Shown here: in pieces, positions 25,849 through 35,542 of the stretch
Layout: every line of letters begins with the position of its first letter
How positions within the stretch are numbered: position 1 is the first letter of the stretch
Position numbers and translations under genes: made by a program
Source: Oscillospiraceae bacterium
GTDB lineage: Bacteria; Bacillota; Clostridia; Oscillospirales; Acutalibacteraceae
NCBI GenBank assembly: GCA_015065845.1
Contig: SVPQ01000010.1
Location: 1 to 64,000, forward strand
Reading direction: 5' to 3'
DNA length: 64,000 bases
The notes under the pieces: model-generated
Seen by the model: the letters and a program-made list of their open reading frames with translations, nothing else
The model's database searches: none
What the model was told of the DNA's origin: nothing

Positions 25849-27087
25849 ATGGAGTCTCTTAAAAGAAAAATCAATGAAATAAAATTTAAAGATATTGAAG
25901 ATATATTGGTTGGAGATATGTTACATTACAGGCTTGAGGAAGCTGGTAACGGTGATTTGCGTAATATATTTTCTATGTTGTTTTTCAAGAATTATGATTT
26001 TAAAGTATCAGGTAATCCCGACACTTTATGCTTTTCAGGTTGCGGTAAAAACCGAAAAGACCAGATGGATGCATTCTGTGGTGTTGTAGAACTGATTAAT
26101 AATAAAGTCACAATGGTACAGTCAGAAAAAAAGTTTTCTTTCATCGGTTTAAAAAATATTGCAAAACTTTTGGTCTGGAATAAACAGTTGAAAACAGTTG
26201 TTCCTGATAAAAATAAGCGTATTTTTTTAGTGGGTAATATGTTTCACGCTTATTTAGCATTTAAACTTTTTGAACAGAACAAAAAAAGATATTCGTGGAA
26301 TATAAATAAACTGGTAACTTTTTGCGATGTGTTACCAACAGATTATTTTTTCCTTTCAAAACTCAACGATGAGTGTGATATTACCGTAACATTACAACAC
26401 GGAGTTTACCCTATAACAACCAATAAATGGGCGTATTCAGGTTCAAGAAGTAAATATTTTTTACTTGACAGTCAACACACAGTCGATGGTGCGATTATGT
26501 CCGGTTATAAAGGCAAGCCTTTAGCAGTTGGTTCTATACATAATATGAACAAAACTGTAGAAGAGAGAGTGCCTGTTAAAAATGATGTAATCGGAGTTTT
26601 TTGTAATTCTGTTATGTTTCCAGAGGAAGACAATACAGAGATGATTCGTGTAGTTGAAGCATTTTGTGAAGCGAAAGGGAAAAAATTACTTATTAAACTT
26701 CATCCTACCAATGATGTTGCTAAGTATGAAAAAATTATAAATAAACAAGTATCAACAATATGTGATAAAAATATAACTGTTGATGAATTTGCTGAACAAA
26801 TTGAATTGGCAATTGTCGGAATTTCAACCGTTTTTACAGCGATGCTTTTCAAGTCGGTTCCTGCATTTATTTTTTTCAGAAAAGGTTACGATCAGAACTT
26901 ATACCTTAATTCAGAGGATGTTAAATTTTCGACAACAGAGAGACTTAAAACTCTTGTTGAAAAAATTGATACAGAAGAGTTTAACAAAATTATGGAATGT
27001 TACAAGAACTATTATTTATTAAGCGGTAATATCAAAGAAAATTATAAAAGAGTTTTTAAAGAAATAGGAATAAACGATGATAAATAA
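25849..27087 (+). CDS. Putative GT-B type transferase (CDP-glycerol/capsule transferase-like)
   Basis: 412 aa, not confidently assigned. The middle segment VTLQHGVYP followed by KYFLLDSQHTV, then LLIKLHPTND and VGISTVFTAMLFKSVPAFIF, resembles the QHG, KxHP and D/xSS-V-xxD landmarks of CDP-glycerol glycerophosphotransferases and related GT-B capsule enzymes. No membrane segment or signal peptide is seen. The reading frame overlaps the flippase gene by 11 bp. It could add a glycerol-phosphate or sugar branch. Function is inferred from position and weak motifs. Confidence 0.5.
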   Translation: MESLKRKINEIKFKDIEDILVGDMLHYRLEEAGNGDLRNIFSMLFFKNYDFKVSGNPDTLCFSGCGKNRKDQMDAFCGVVELINNKVTMVQSEKKFSFIGLKNIAKLLVWNKQLKTVVPDKNKRIFLVGNMFHAYLAFKLFEQNKKRYSWNINKLVTFCDVLPTDYFFLSKLNDECDITVTLQHGVYPITTNKWAYSGSRSKYFLLDSQHTVDGAIMSGYKGKPLAVGSIHNMNKTVEERVPVKNDVIGVFCNSVMFPEEDNTEMIRVVEAFCEAKGKKLLIKLHPTNDVAKYEKIINKQVSTICDKNITVDEFAEQIELAIVGISTVFTAMLFKSVPAFIFFRKGYDQNLYLNSEDVKFSTTERLKTLVEKIDTEEFNKIMECYKNYYLLSGNIKENYKRVFKEIGINDDK

Positions 27088-28522
27088 AGTAATTGATAAA
27101 TATAAATCAATTCCTGCAGCAGCAAAAGCTTCGTTATGGTTTGCTATTTGCAGCGTAATTCAAAAAGGTATATCCTTAATAACAGTGCCATTATTCACCA
27201 GATTATTAACTCAGGAGCAGTATGGTGAGTTTTCGGTCTTTCAGTCGTGGTATCAACTTGTAAGTATATTTGCTACTCTTAGTCTGAGTGCGGGCGTGTT
27301 TTTTAATGGTATGACTAAATACCCCAAAGACCGCGATAAATATATGTCCACAATGCAGGGGCTCTCGACTGTTGTCACATTGTTGTTATTTTGTGTTTAT
27401 TTACCTTTCAGGGAAATTATTAATGAACTTACAGGACTTTCCACATTACTTGTTGTGACAATATTTGTTGAATGTTTAGCGGCACCCGCTCTGGCATTCT
27501 GGTCAACACGCCAACGCTACGAATTTAAATATGTAGCTCTTGTAATTGTAACAATAGGTGTTGCAGTTCTTTCACCGGCACTTGGCTTGATAGCAGTTAA
27601 TCTTACCGAAGAAAAAGGCTTAGCAAGAATTCTTTCTGCTGCTCTTGTTAATGTTGGTGTAGGCTTTTTCTTCTATGTTTTAAATATAAAAAGAGGAAAA
27701 AAACTTTTCAGTAAAGAGTACTGGACTTTTGCACTTAAATTCAATATTCCTCTTATTCCACATTACCTTTCCAGTATGGTTCTTTCTCAATCAAACAGAA
27801 TTATGATTGAAAGAATGTTCAGTGAAACTGAGGTGGCAATTTATAGTGTTGCGTATTCATTTTCTATGATTATGAATATTGTAACACAAAGTATAAATTC
27901 ATCTTTTGTTCCGTGGACCTACCGTAAACTCAAAGATAATGATATAGCGCCGTTGAAACAATATACAACTTTATTATTATTGGCGGTTGCATCAATATCA
28001 CTTTTACCTGTGCTTGTAGCACCTGAACTTATGTGGATAATAGCACCACCTGAATATGCAGAGGGTGTCTGGATTATCCCACCACTTTCAACAAGCGTAT
28101 TTTTTATTTTCTTATATAACTTGTTTGCAAATGTAGAATTCTATTTTGAAAAAACAAAATTTGTGATGGTGGCATCTGTTATAGGTGCTATAGCAAATGT
28201 CGGATTGAACTTGATTTTAATGCCAAGGTTCGGTTATTTAGCAGCGGGATATGTAACTCTGATTTGCTATATGTTGTTTGCCTTTGCTCACTATATATTT
28301 ATGCGTAAAGTCTGTAAAGATAAGTTAAGTGTAAAAAGTGTATATAATGATAAATTTATTTTTTTGATTACTCTTGTTTATTTAGTGTGTATGGCTATTG
28401 CAATGTGTCTTTACAATTTTGTAATTATAAGATACGCTATATTAGTAATTGCATTTATTGTTCTGATAATAAAAAGAAATTTTGTTATAAACCTTATTAA
28501 AAATGTTAAGAAAAAAGATTAG
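27077..28522 (+). CDS. Wzx-type polysaccharide flippase
   Basis: 481 aa with about 12-14 membrane segments. The N-terminus (AAKASLWFAICSVIQKGISLITVPLFTRLLTQEQYG) is typical of the polysaccharide-transporter (PST/MOP) family. It flips undecaprenyl-linked repeat units to the outer face for the EpsG-like polymerase. It is translationally coupled to the upstream gene by an 11-bp overlap. Confidence 0.92.
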   Translation: MINKVIDKYKSIPAAAKASLWFAICSVIQKGISLITVPLFTRLLTQEQYGEFSVFQSWYQLVSIFATLSLSAGVFFNGMTKYPKDRDKYMSTMQGLSTVVTLLLFCVYLPFREIINELTGLSTLLVVTIFVECLAAPALAFWSTRQRYEFKYVALVIVTIGVAVLSPALGLIAVNLTEEKGLARILSAALVNVGVGFFFYVLNIKRGKKLFSKEYWTFALKFNIPLIPHYLSSMVLSQSNRIMIERMFSETEVAIYSVAYSFSMIMNIVTQSINSSFVPWTYRKLKDNDIAPLKQYTTLLLLAVASISLLPVLVAPELMWIIAPPEYAEGVWIIPPLSTSVFFIFLYNLFANVEFYFEKTKFVMVASVIGAIANVGLNLILMPRFGYLAAGYVTLICYMLFAFAHYIFMRKVCKDKLSVKSVYNDKFIFLITLVYLVCMAIAMCLYNFVIIRYAILVIAFIVLIIKRNFVINLIKNVKKKD

Positions 28523-28532
28523 GAGAAAAGAG

Positions 28533-29249
28533 ATGAAAGTTACAGCTTTATTAACAGGTAGAGGTAATAATACTTTAAAGGATAAAAACATTTTAGATGT
28601 TTTAGGTCATCCTGTGTTATATTACCCTGCACACTCAGGCAGAGTTGCATCAACAATTGATACATATTACTGCAGTAGTGATGATGAAAATATTTTAAGT
28701 GCGGCAGAGCAGGAGGGTTACAAAAGAATTGTGAGACCTGCTGAATTAGCTTCACCTACAGCACAGCACGTAGATGCAATTATGCATGGTCTTGAAGAAA
28801 TAAAAAAACAAGAAGAATTACCTGAAATTTTAGTTGTTTTATTAGCAAATAATATTACAGTTAAAGCAGAGTGGATTGATGCTTGTGTTAAAATGATGCA
28901 GGAGGATATGACAATAAGTGCAGTTGTACCTGTTTATGAAGATAACGACCACCACCCATTAAGAGGTAAAAGGGTTGATGAAAATGGCCGTTTACAGATG
29001 TACGAGCAAAATGTAACAGGTAAGGTTTCAACAAACCGTCAGGATTTACCTACTTGTTATTTCCTTTCCCACAATTTCTGGGTTTTAAACACAAAACTTT
29101 TATATGAAAGCAAAGGTCAGGGACAAGCACCATGGTCATTTATGGGTGACAATATTGCTTACTATGAGATTGAAGATTCAATTGATATTCATAAAGAAAT
29201 CGACCTTTTAATTGCAAAAGACTGGATTGAAAAAAATTACAATGATTAA
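28533..29249 (+). CDS. CMP-sugar synthetase, acylneuraminate cytidylyltransferase family
   Basis: 238 aa from ATG 28533 (AGGAG at 28521-28525). The N-terminal nucleotide-binding loop TGRGNNTLKDKNILDVLGHPV corresponds to the RxGSKxxxxKN loop of NeuA-type enzymes, though altered. HVDAIMHGLEEI and LLANNITVKAEWID follow the family layout. It probably activates an acidic sugar (Kdo- or sialic-like) with CTP. No neuB or neuC homologue is in the window, so the sugar is uncertain. Last gene before the operon terminator. Confidence 0.78.
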   Translation: MKVTALLTGRGNNTLKDKNILDVLGHPVLYYPAHSGRVASTIDTYYCSSDDENILSAAEQEGYKRIVRPAELASPTAQHVDAIMHGLEEIKKQEELPEILVVLLANNITVKAEWIDACVKMMQEDMTISAVVPVYEDNDHHPLRGKRVDENGRLQMYEQNVTGKVSTNRQDLPTCYFLSHNFWVLNTKLLYESKGQGQAPWSFMGDNIAYYEIEDSIDIHKEIDLLIAKDWIEKNYND

Positions 29250-29301
29250 TACTTTTTAGTGAAGTAACTAGAATCCAGGTTAATATATCTTTAAAACTTT
29301 C

Positions 29302-29328
29302 CCCCACTCTCGCAGTGGGGATTTTTTA
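29302..29328 (+). terminator. Terminator of the exopolysaccharide operon
   Basis: CCCCACT (29303-29309) pairs with AGTGGGG (29315-29321), loop CTCGC, followed by ATTTTTTATT. Strong, GC-rich stem. Confidence 0.92.
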
Positions 29329-29329
29329 T

Positions 29330-29357
29330 TGATTATTTTAACATTATATGATATAAT
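29330..29357 (+). promoter_or_regulatory. Promoter of the glycosyltransferase-fkp unit
   Basis: TTGATT (29330-29335), 16 nt, TATAAT (29352-29357), directly after the terminator T-run. Confidence 0.75.
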
Positions 29358-29402
29358 ATCTTAAATATGTTTAAATGGAGTTTATGTATTGGGAGGTGCT
29401 TT

Positions 29403-30461
29403 ATGAAAATTGTTTATATAGATACAAATACATTAGGGCACCATGTTTCCTACATAAGCGCGTTGTCCGGTATTAATGGCAATGAAGTTGTTGCAATTTT
29501 ACCCGAAAAGGTTAATGGGCTTAACTGCAAACAATACCAATATAAAACTCAGGACAGAAAAAATGACAAGCGTTCTTTTTCACAGTTCAGAAAATGGATA
29601 AATGAAATTTATGCTATTGTTGAAAAAGAAAATCCTAATGTAGTTCATATTTTAAATGGAGATTTTTTCTACCGCTATTTCGGATATGGTATGAAAAAAT
29701 TCAAAAAATACAAAACAGTTGTTACTATGCACTGTTTAAGAGATGGTTTTTTAAATATTCTTTCTGCTAAGGCAATAGCATCATCTGTAAATGCGGTTGT
29801 ATTACACTCAGAATATCTTAAAAATCGTCTTATGGAGTATGGCAGAAACAACGGTGTTCATATTGAATACCCGAATTTCAGAATTAACAATTGCACCACT
29901 GACGAGGCTAAAGAATATTTTAACCTGAACAAAGAAATTCCCGTTCTCGGTTGCATTGGTGAAACAAGGCACGACAAGGGCCTCGATATTCTTCTTTCGG
30001 CTCTCCAGTTTGTCACAGAACCGTTTCAACTTCTTGTTGCAGGCAGACCGGTCCATTTTGACGAGCAGTTTATAACTGAAAACACGAAAAAGTATTCAGA
30101 AAATGTTCACAGTTTATTAAAATTTTTAAGCGATGAAGAATTTCAGTATGCTTTAAACGCAACAGATATTATTACTATTCCGTACAGAAAAGAATTTAAT
30201 GCCGCAAGTGGACCTTTAGGCGAGGGTGCCTGTCTCAGAAAATGCATTGTCGGTCCGTGTCACGGAAATTTAGGCGATACTATTGAAAAAAATCATTTGG
30301 GTTACACATTTTTAAGTGAAGATGTAAATTCACTTGCTGAAACATTAAACAAGGCACTTAAAACCGAATTTAAACCCGATGAAAAATATAAAGAATATAA
30401 AAATTCGTTGGATGTTGAAAGTTTTTTGAAAAGTTATACTGAGTTGTATAACAGTTTATAG
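29403..30461 (+). CDS. Glycosyltransferase family 4
   Basis: 352 aa from ATG 29403, set by GGGAGGTG at 29391-29398. GT-B features are VVTMHCLRDGFL, CIGETRHDKGLDILLSAL and TIPYRKEFNAASGPLGEGACLRKCIVG (an E-x7-E-like donor site). It lies 11 bp upstream of the fucokinase/GDP-fucose pyrophosphorylase gene, so GDP-fucose is a possible donor. That link is only by adjacency. Confidence 0.82.
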   Translation: MKIVYIDTNTLGHHVSYISALSGINGNEVVAILPEKVNGLNCKQYQYKTQDRKNDKRSFSQFRKWINEIYAIVEKENPNVVHILNGDFFYRYFGYGMKKFKKYKTVVTMHCLRDGFLNILSAKAIASSVNAVVLHSEYLKNRLMEYGRNNGVHIEYPNFRINNCTTDEAKEYFNLNKEIPVLGCIGETRHDKGLDILLSALQFVTEPFQLLVAGRPVHFDEQFITENTKKYSENVHSLLKFLSDEEFQYALNATDIITIPYRKEFNAASGPLGEGACLRKCIVGPCHGNLGDTIEKNHLGYTFLSEDVNSLAETLNKALKTEFKPDEKYKEYKNSLDVESFLKSYTELYNSL

Positions 30462-30472
30462 GAGAGAAAGAT

Positions 30473-33421
30473 ATGTTAAAAAATCAGGCAATTTTCCTTG
30501 CACAATCTTATATGGATACCTGGGATGATTACGAGCGTTCTTTAACTCGTGACGGTTTTCCGTTGTGGGATTACATTGTTCTTACTGCTTCAAACGAAAA
30601 TCAGGTAGAAGGATTCCGTGCACAGATAAATGAACGATTAAAAGAGGGTCTTTTACCTAAAAAAACACATTTTGCAGTTATTCCTGACCGTGATGGCAAG
30701 CGTGTTGGCAGTGGCGGTGCTACATTAGGTGTAATAAAATATATCGCTGAGCACAGTGGAAAAAATGATTTTTCAGGCTTAAGAATACTTGTAATCCACT
30801 CTGGTGGTGACTCAAAAAGAGTTCCGCAGTATTCTGCTCTCGGCAAACTTTTTTCACCTGTGCCACATAAATTGCCAAATGGTAAAAGTGCAACTTTATT
30901 TGATGAATTTATGATGTCGATGTCAAGTGTGCCGGGAAGAATTCGTGAGGGTATGGTTCTTCTTTCAGGTGATGTGCTTCTTCTTTTCAATCCTCTCCAG
31001 ATTGATTACAGTGGTACCGGTGCTGCGGCAATTTCTTTTAAAGAAGATGTTGAAACAGGCAAAAATCACGGTGTATTTTTAAGAGGAGAAGACGGTTTTG
31101 TAGAGAAATTTCTGCATAAGCAATCTGTTGACTCTCTTACAAAAATCGGTGCAGTTAATGAAAATGGCAAAGTAGATATTGACACAGGTGCAGTAATTTT
31201 TTCTGCAGAAATGTTAAAATCACTTTATAATCTTATAGATACCGAAGAGTCTTTCGATAAATATGTAAATGATACAGTCCGTCTTTCTTTATATGGTGAT
31301 TTCTTGTATCCGTTGGCAACTGATTCTACACTCGAACAATTCTACAACGAAAAGCCTGAAGGCTCTTTCTGTGATGAACTTAAAAATGCGCGTACTGAAA
31401 TCTGGAATGTTTTAAGACCTTACAGAATGAAACTTTTAAGACTTTCACCAGCAAAGTTTATTCATTTTGGTACAACTACTGAGATTTTAGAACTTATGTC
31501 AGGTGGCGTTGACAGTTATAAGGAACTTGGCTGGAGCAATCATATCAACAGTAGTATTACTAAAAGCACTGCAGGATTTAACAGTGTTCTTTCCGATAAA
31601 GCAAAAATCGGTAAGAACTGCTATTTTGAAGTTTCTTATGTACACAGTAAGGCAAAAATTGGTGAAAATGTTCTTCTTTCTTATATAGATATACACGAAG
31701 AAACTATTCCGTCAGATGTTGTTATTCACGGACTCAAACAAAAAGATGGTAAATTCGTAGCGAGAATTTACGGTGTAAAAGACAATCCTAAAGAAACAAA
31801 ACTTTTTTCTAAAGAACTTTCTGAAATTTTCCCTGAAACAGTATTTACAGATGAAGAAAAAACTCTTTGGAATGCTGAAATTTACCCTGCTTGTGACAGT
31901 ATAAGTGAAGCTGTAAAAGAGGCGCTTAATATTTATGAAATAGTTAATGGTGATGGTGATTTAGCACACCTTATGTCATGCGAAAGAAAGTCGCTTCAGT
32001 CAGGCTTTAACTCTGCCGACCCTGATGCAATTATTGCGTGGGATAATCGTATGCAGGATTTAGTTAAAATGGATGGTGTTGCAAAACTTATTCGTACAGG
32101 CAGACCTGCCGTGGAAGCTAAAGAAATTTTAAGAGCAGGTGAACTTACACCTATTCAGGAACAATGGCTTGAAAAAAGACTTCTAAGAGCAGATTTCAGC
32201 GAAAGAATACGACTTTATTATTACCTTGGTGTTGCACTTGGTGGTAAAAAAGGTGCTGAGTTCATCGGTCAGAGTTTCACTATGATTTCAGAGGGTATTT
32301 TAAAAGAAACTGTTGATAATCTTAAATATAACGAAAATTGCAGAATAACAAAGAATAAACATACTGTAAAATTGCCACTCCGTGTAAATTGGGGTGGTGG
32401 CTGGAGTGATACTCCACCATATTGTAATGAACACGGTGGTGCAGTTCTTAATGCAGCAATTCTTCTGAATGGTGAAAAACCTGTTGAAGTTACACTTGAA
32501 AAAATTTCTGAAAAGAAAATTGTTTTCGATAGTCGTGATATGGATGTACACGGCGAATTTACCGAGATTGCACCGCTTCAGAAAACAGGTGACCCTTACG
32601 ATATATTTGCACTTCAGAAGGCGGCACTTCTAGCTTGTGGAATAATACCGAGTGAAGGTGGAAATTTAGAAGATATTCTTACCCGTCTTGGCGGTGGATT
32701 TGTAATGCACTCAGAAGTTACAAATGTCCCAAAAGGTAGCGGTCTCGGTACGAGTTCTATTCTTTCTGCCGCTTGCGTAAAGGCGATTTTTGAGTTTATG
32801 GGAATTCCTCATACAGAAGATGACCTTTATAGCTATGTTCTTGCTATGGAGCAGATAATGTCAACAGGTGGTGGCTGGCAGGACCAGGTAGGTGGTGTTA
32901 TAGATGGTGTAAAATTTATAACTGCAATGCCTGGAATAATTCAGGATGTTAAAGTAAGTAAACTTGATATTCCTGAGAAGGCATTTAAAGAATTGAATGA
33001 AAGATTTGTGCTTATATATACAGGTCAGAGAAGACTTGCAAGAAATTTACTTCGTGATGTTGTTGGCAGATATATAGGTAATGAACCTGAGTCGATTTAT
33101 GCACTTAATGAAATTCAGCGTGTTGCCGCTCTTATGCGATTTGAACTTGAGAGAGGCAATATAGATGAATTTGCCGTACTTTTAGATGAGCACTGGAAAC
33201 TTTCAAAAATGGTAGATAGTGGCTCAACAAATACGCTTATAGACCAGATTTTCCAGAGCATAGACGCATTTACTGCAGGAAGACTTGTTTGTGGTGCAGG
33301 TGGTGGCGGTTTCTTGCAGGTTGTATTAAAACGCGGTGTAAACATAGAAACTGTCCGCAAAACCTTGCGTTCAGTGTTCCAGGATTCAGATGTTGATATC
33401 TGGGAATGTGAAATAGTATAG
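30473..33421 (+). CDS. fkp: Bifunctional fucokinase / fucose-1-phosphate guanylyltransferase (Fkp-like)
   Basis: 982 aa, close to the roughly 950 aa of Bacteroides Fkp. The N-terminal half is a GDP-fucose pyrophosphorylase-like domain (VGSGGATLGVIKYIAE at about 77-92; LLSGDVLLLFNP). The C-terminal half is a GHMP kinase: substrate motif NWGGGWSDTPPYCNEHGG near residue 640 and ATP loop PKGSGLGTSS near 757. It would convert salvaged L-fucose through L-fucose-1-phosphate to GDP-L-fucose. The fused form is best known from Bacteroides and plants. Another 6-deoxy- or heptose sugar as substrate is possible. Confidence 0.88.
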   Translation: MLKNQAIFLAQSYMDTWDDYERSLTRDGFPLWDYIVLTASNENQVEGFRAQINERLKEGLLPKKTHFAVIPDRDGKRVGSGGATLGVIKYIAEHSGKNDFSGLRILVIHSGGDSKRVPQYSALGKLFSPVPHKLPNGKSATLFDEFMMSMSSVPGRIREGMVLLSGDVLLLFNPLQIDYSGTGAAAISFKEDVETGKNHGVFLRGEDGFVEKFLHKQSVDSLTKIGAVNENGKVDIDTGAVIFSAEMLKSLYNLIDTEESFDKYVNDTVRLSLYGDFLYPLATDSTLEQFYNEKPEGSFCDELKNARTEIWNVLRPYRMKLLRLSPAKFIHFGTTTEILELMSGGVDSYKELGWSNHINSSITKSTAGFNSVLSDKAKIGKNCYFEVSYVHSKAKIGENVLLSYIDIHEETIPSDVVIHGLKQKDGKFVARIYGVKDNPKETKLFSKELSEIFPETVFTDEEKTLWNAEIYPACDSISEAVKEALNIYEIVNGDGDLAHLMSCERKSLQSGFNSADPDAIIAWDNRMQDLVKMDGVAKLIRTGRPAVEAKEILRAGELTPIQEQWLEKRLLRADFSERIRLYYYLGVALGGKKGAEFIGQSFTMISEGILKETVDNLKYNENCRITKNKHTVKLPLRVNWGGGWSDTPPYCNEHGGAVLNAAILLNGEKPVEVTLEKISEKKIVFDSRDMDVHGEFTEIAPLQKTGDPYDIFALQKAALLACGIIPSEGGNLEDILTRLGGGFVMHSEVTNVPKGSGLGTSSILSAACVKAIFEFMGIPHTEDDLYSYVLAMEQIMSTGGGWQDQVGGVIDGVKFITAMPGIIQDVKVSKLDIPEKAFKELNERFVLIYTGQRRLARNLLRDVVGRYIGNEPESIYALNEIQRVAALMRFELERGNIDEFAVLLDEHWKLSKMVDSGSTNTLIDQIFQSIDAFTAGRLVCGAGGGGFLQVVLKRGVNIETVRKTLRSVFQDSDVDIWECEIV

Positions 33422-33446
33422 AGTGAGTGTTTTGGAGTGTATTAAT

Positions 33447-35534
33447 TTGAATTTATTAAAGAGATTTGTCTCTGTTTGCTTAGTATTTGTTTTTGTATTT
33501 TCTGTTTTCAGTACTTCGGTAATAACTGCTTCTGCGCTTTCTGAGAATGCGCGTTATTATGAATCAATTCCTGAAACTGTTTATGCAACTGTAAATCAAC
33601 CATTTAAAATTTATTACAATAATATTTTATCTCTGCCTGGGTTAAAGATTGTTTTTGATGCATCCAGTGAACTTGACAGAAAGTGTTTTGAAGACCATGT
33701 TGAAATAACATCAAAAATACCGGGGGACTTTGTTATACCATGGCGTGTTTATGATAATGAATATGTATTAGTCGACTCTGGTGAGATGCTTTTCGTTGTG
33801 CGCGATATGAAACTTAAAAATGCTATCGGGCTGGTAATTGGCGATAGTACAATAAATTCAGGGGTAGTAACACAGACCTTGCTCGATGTATATGAAAAAA
33901 ACAATAAAAAACTCACACTTTTAGGTACAAACGGAACTTACCCGAATTTCCATGAGGGAAGAAGCGGTTGGACTTCTTCTATGTATTGCAATGAAGAAAG
34001 TGACGGGATATATCACAATTATTTTTATAATGGTGATTTCAATTTTACTTATTATATGACATCACAGGGTTACGAAGAAATAGATTTTATTATTATTCAA
34101 TTAGGTATAAATGATATTAAAACTATGACACTTGAAAATTATTCTTCAAGAAAAGTACTTTCACATTTTAAAGAAATGATTTTAAGTATAAGAGAATACG
34201 ATAGTGAATTACCGATTATTCTGGGCGTTACAATTCCCCCTAGTGAAGATGTTGAAAAATATAACGATAGTTCAACTATTTCCTCAGAGTTTGAGTACAG
34301 AAACAATATAATCCATTTTGCAAGTGATTTAATGGAATATTTTAATGAATACGAAAATGTTTACTTTAGTCCGATAAATTGTGTAATAAATTCCAAAACT
34401 CAGTTTAAAGATGCTATTCATCCTAACCAGGATGGTTATAAAACAATAGCAAATGAATATGTAAAGAGTATAAATGGTATATTAAACAAAAAAATACAGA
34501 TTAAAGCACCCGTAATCAGTGAAACGAAAGTTAAAAGAGGGTATATTTCAATAAGTTGGGATGCAACTTATGGTGCTGAAAGTTACGATATTATAAAAAA
34601 CGGAAAAGTAATTGCTACGACAACAAAATTAAGCTATAAAGATTCAGATGTTTCTTCAGGCGCTAGTTATAAATATAAAATAAGAGCGATTTGCGAAAAT
34701 GGTAATGTATATACTTCAAAGGCAATAACCCAATGTTATCTTGAAGCACCTGTATTGAAAAATGCAACAGCAACACAGAACGGAGTTTCTGTTAAATGGA
34801 ATGAAGTGAATTCTGCAGAAGAATATGTTGTTTACAGAAAAGTCTCTGATTCATCCTGGGCAAAGATAGGTAAAACAACAGATATTACCTTTATAGACAA
34901 AACTGCAAAAAGCGGGACTAAGTATTTTTACACTGTAACAGCAAATTCGAGTGTGGCGAAAAGTAGTTATGATAATTGTGGTGTTTCTGTTTATTATATT
35001 GCTACACCAAAACTCTCTTCAATAACCAATAAAAATGGTTCGGTTGTTGTCAAGTGGAGTTCTGTAAAAGGCGCAAAAGGTTATAATGTCTACAGAAAAA
35101 CATCCAAAAATGGAGAGTGGAAAAAAGTAACATCCACAACAAATACAAAATATACAGATAAAAATGTGAAATCAGGTAGCAATTATTATTATACAGTAAG
35201 AGCGAATAATGGTAAAAATACAAGTGGTTATGTTAAGAATGGTATAGCTACTAAATATTTAAGTACTCCGAAACTTACAAAGGTTATAAGTAAAGAAAAA
35301 GGGGTTTCAGTTGCTTATGGTAAAGTAACTGGTGCTACAAGTTATGTAGTTTATCGCAAAACTGGTAATGGTAATTGGAATAAAATTGCGACTGTTAAAG
35401 GAAATAATAAAATTACTTATCTCGATAAAACTGCAAAAAAAGGTGTAAAATACACTTATACAGTAAGAGCAGTTAATGGTAAATATATGAGTTCATATAA
35501 TTCGAAAGGTATTACTATAAAAGATAAATATTGA
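33447..35534 (+). CDS. Secreted SGNH/GDSL hydrolase with four fibronectin type III repeats
   Basis: 695 aa from TTG 33447 (GGAG at 33434-33437), which gives a clean signal peptide (MNLLKRFVSVCLVFVFVFS, cut near ITASA). Residues about 125-345 form an SGNH esterase domain: LVIGDST with the nucleophile Ser, GIND, and DAIHPN with the catalytic Asp-His. Four FN3-like repeats of about 85 residues follow (VSVKWN, VVVKWS, TVRAVNG motifs). No sortase motif or cell-wall repeat is seen. It probably deacetylates or de-esterifies an extracellular glycan. Its place after glycan genes supports that. Confidence 0.85.
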   Translation: MNLLKRFVSVCLVFVFVFSVFSTSVITASALSENARYYESIPETVYATVNQPFKIYYNNILSLPGLKIVFDASSELDRKCFEDHVEITSKIPGDFVIPWRVYDNEYVLVDSGEMLFVVRDMKLKNAIGLVIGDSTINSGVVTQTLLDVYEKNNKKLTLLGTNGTYPNFHEGRSGWTSSMYCNEESDGIYHNYFYNGDFNFTYYMTSQGYEEIDFIIIQLGINDIKTMTLENYSSRKVLSHFKEMILSIREYDSELPIILGVTIPPSEDVEKYNDSSTISSEFEYRNNIIHFASDLMEYFNEYENVYFSPINCVINSKTQFKDAIHPNQDGYKTIANEYVKSINGILNKKIQIKAPVISETKVKRGYISISWDATYGAESYDIIKNGKVIATTTKLSYKDSDVSSGASYKYKIRAICENGNVYTSKAITQCYLEAPVLKNATATQNGVSVKWNEVNSAEEYVVYRKVSDSSWAKIGKTTDITFIDKTAKSGTKYFYTVTANSSVAKSSYDNCGVSVYYIATPKLSSITNKNGSVVVKWSSVKGAKGYNVYRKTSKNGEWKKVTSTTNTKYTDKNVKSGSNYYYTVRANNGKNTSGYVKNGIATKYLSTPKLTKVISKEKGVSVAYGKVTGATSYVVYRKTGNGNWNKIATVKGNNKITYLDKTAKKGVKYTYTVRAVNGKYMSSYNSKGITIKDKY

Positions 35535-35542
35535 GGTGTAAA

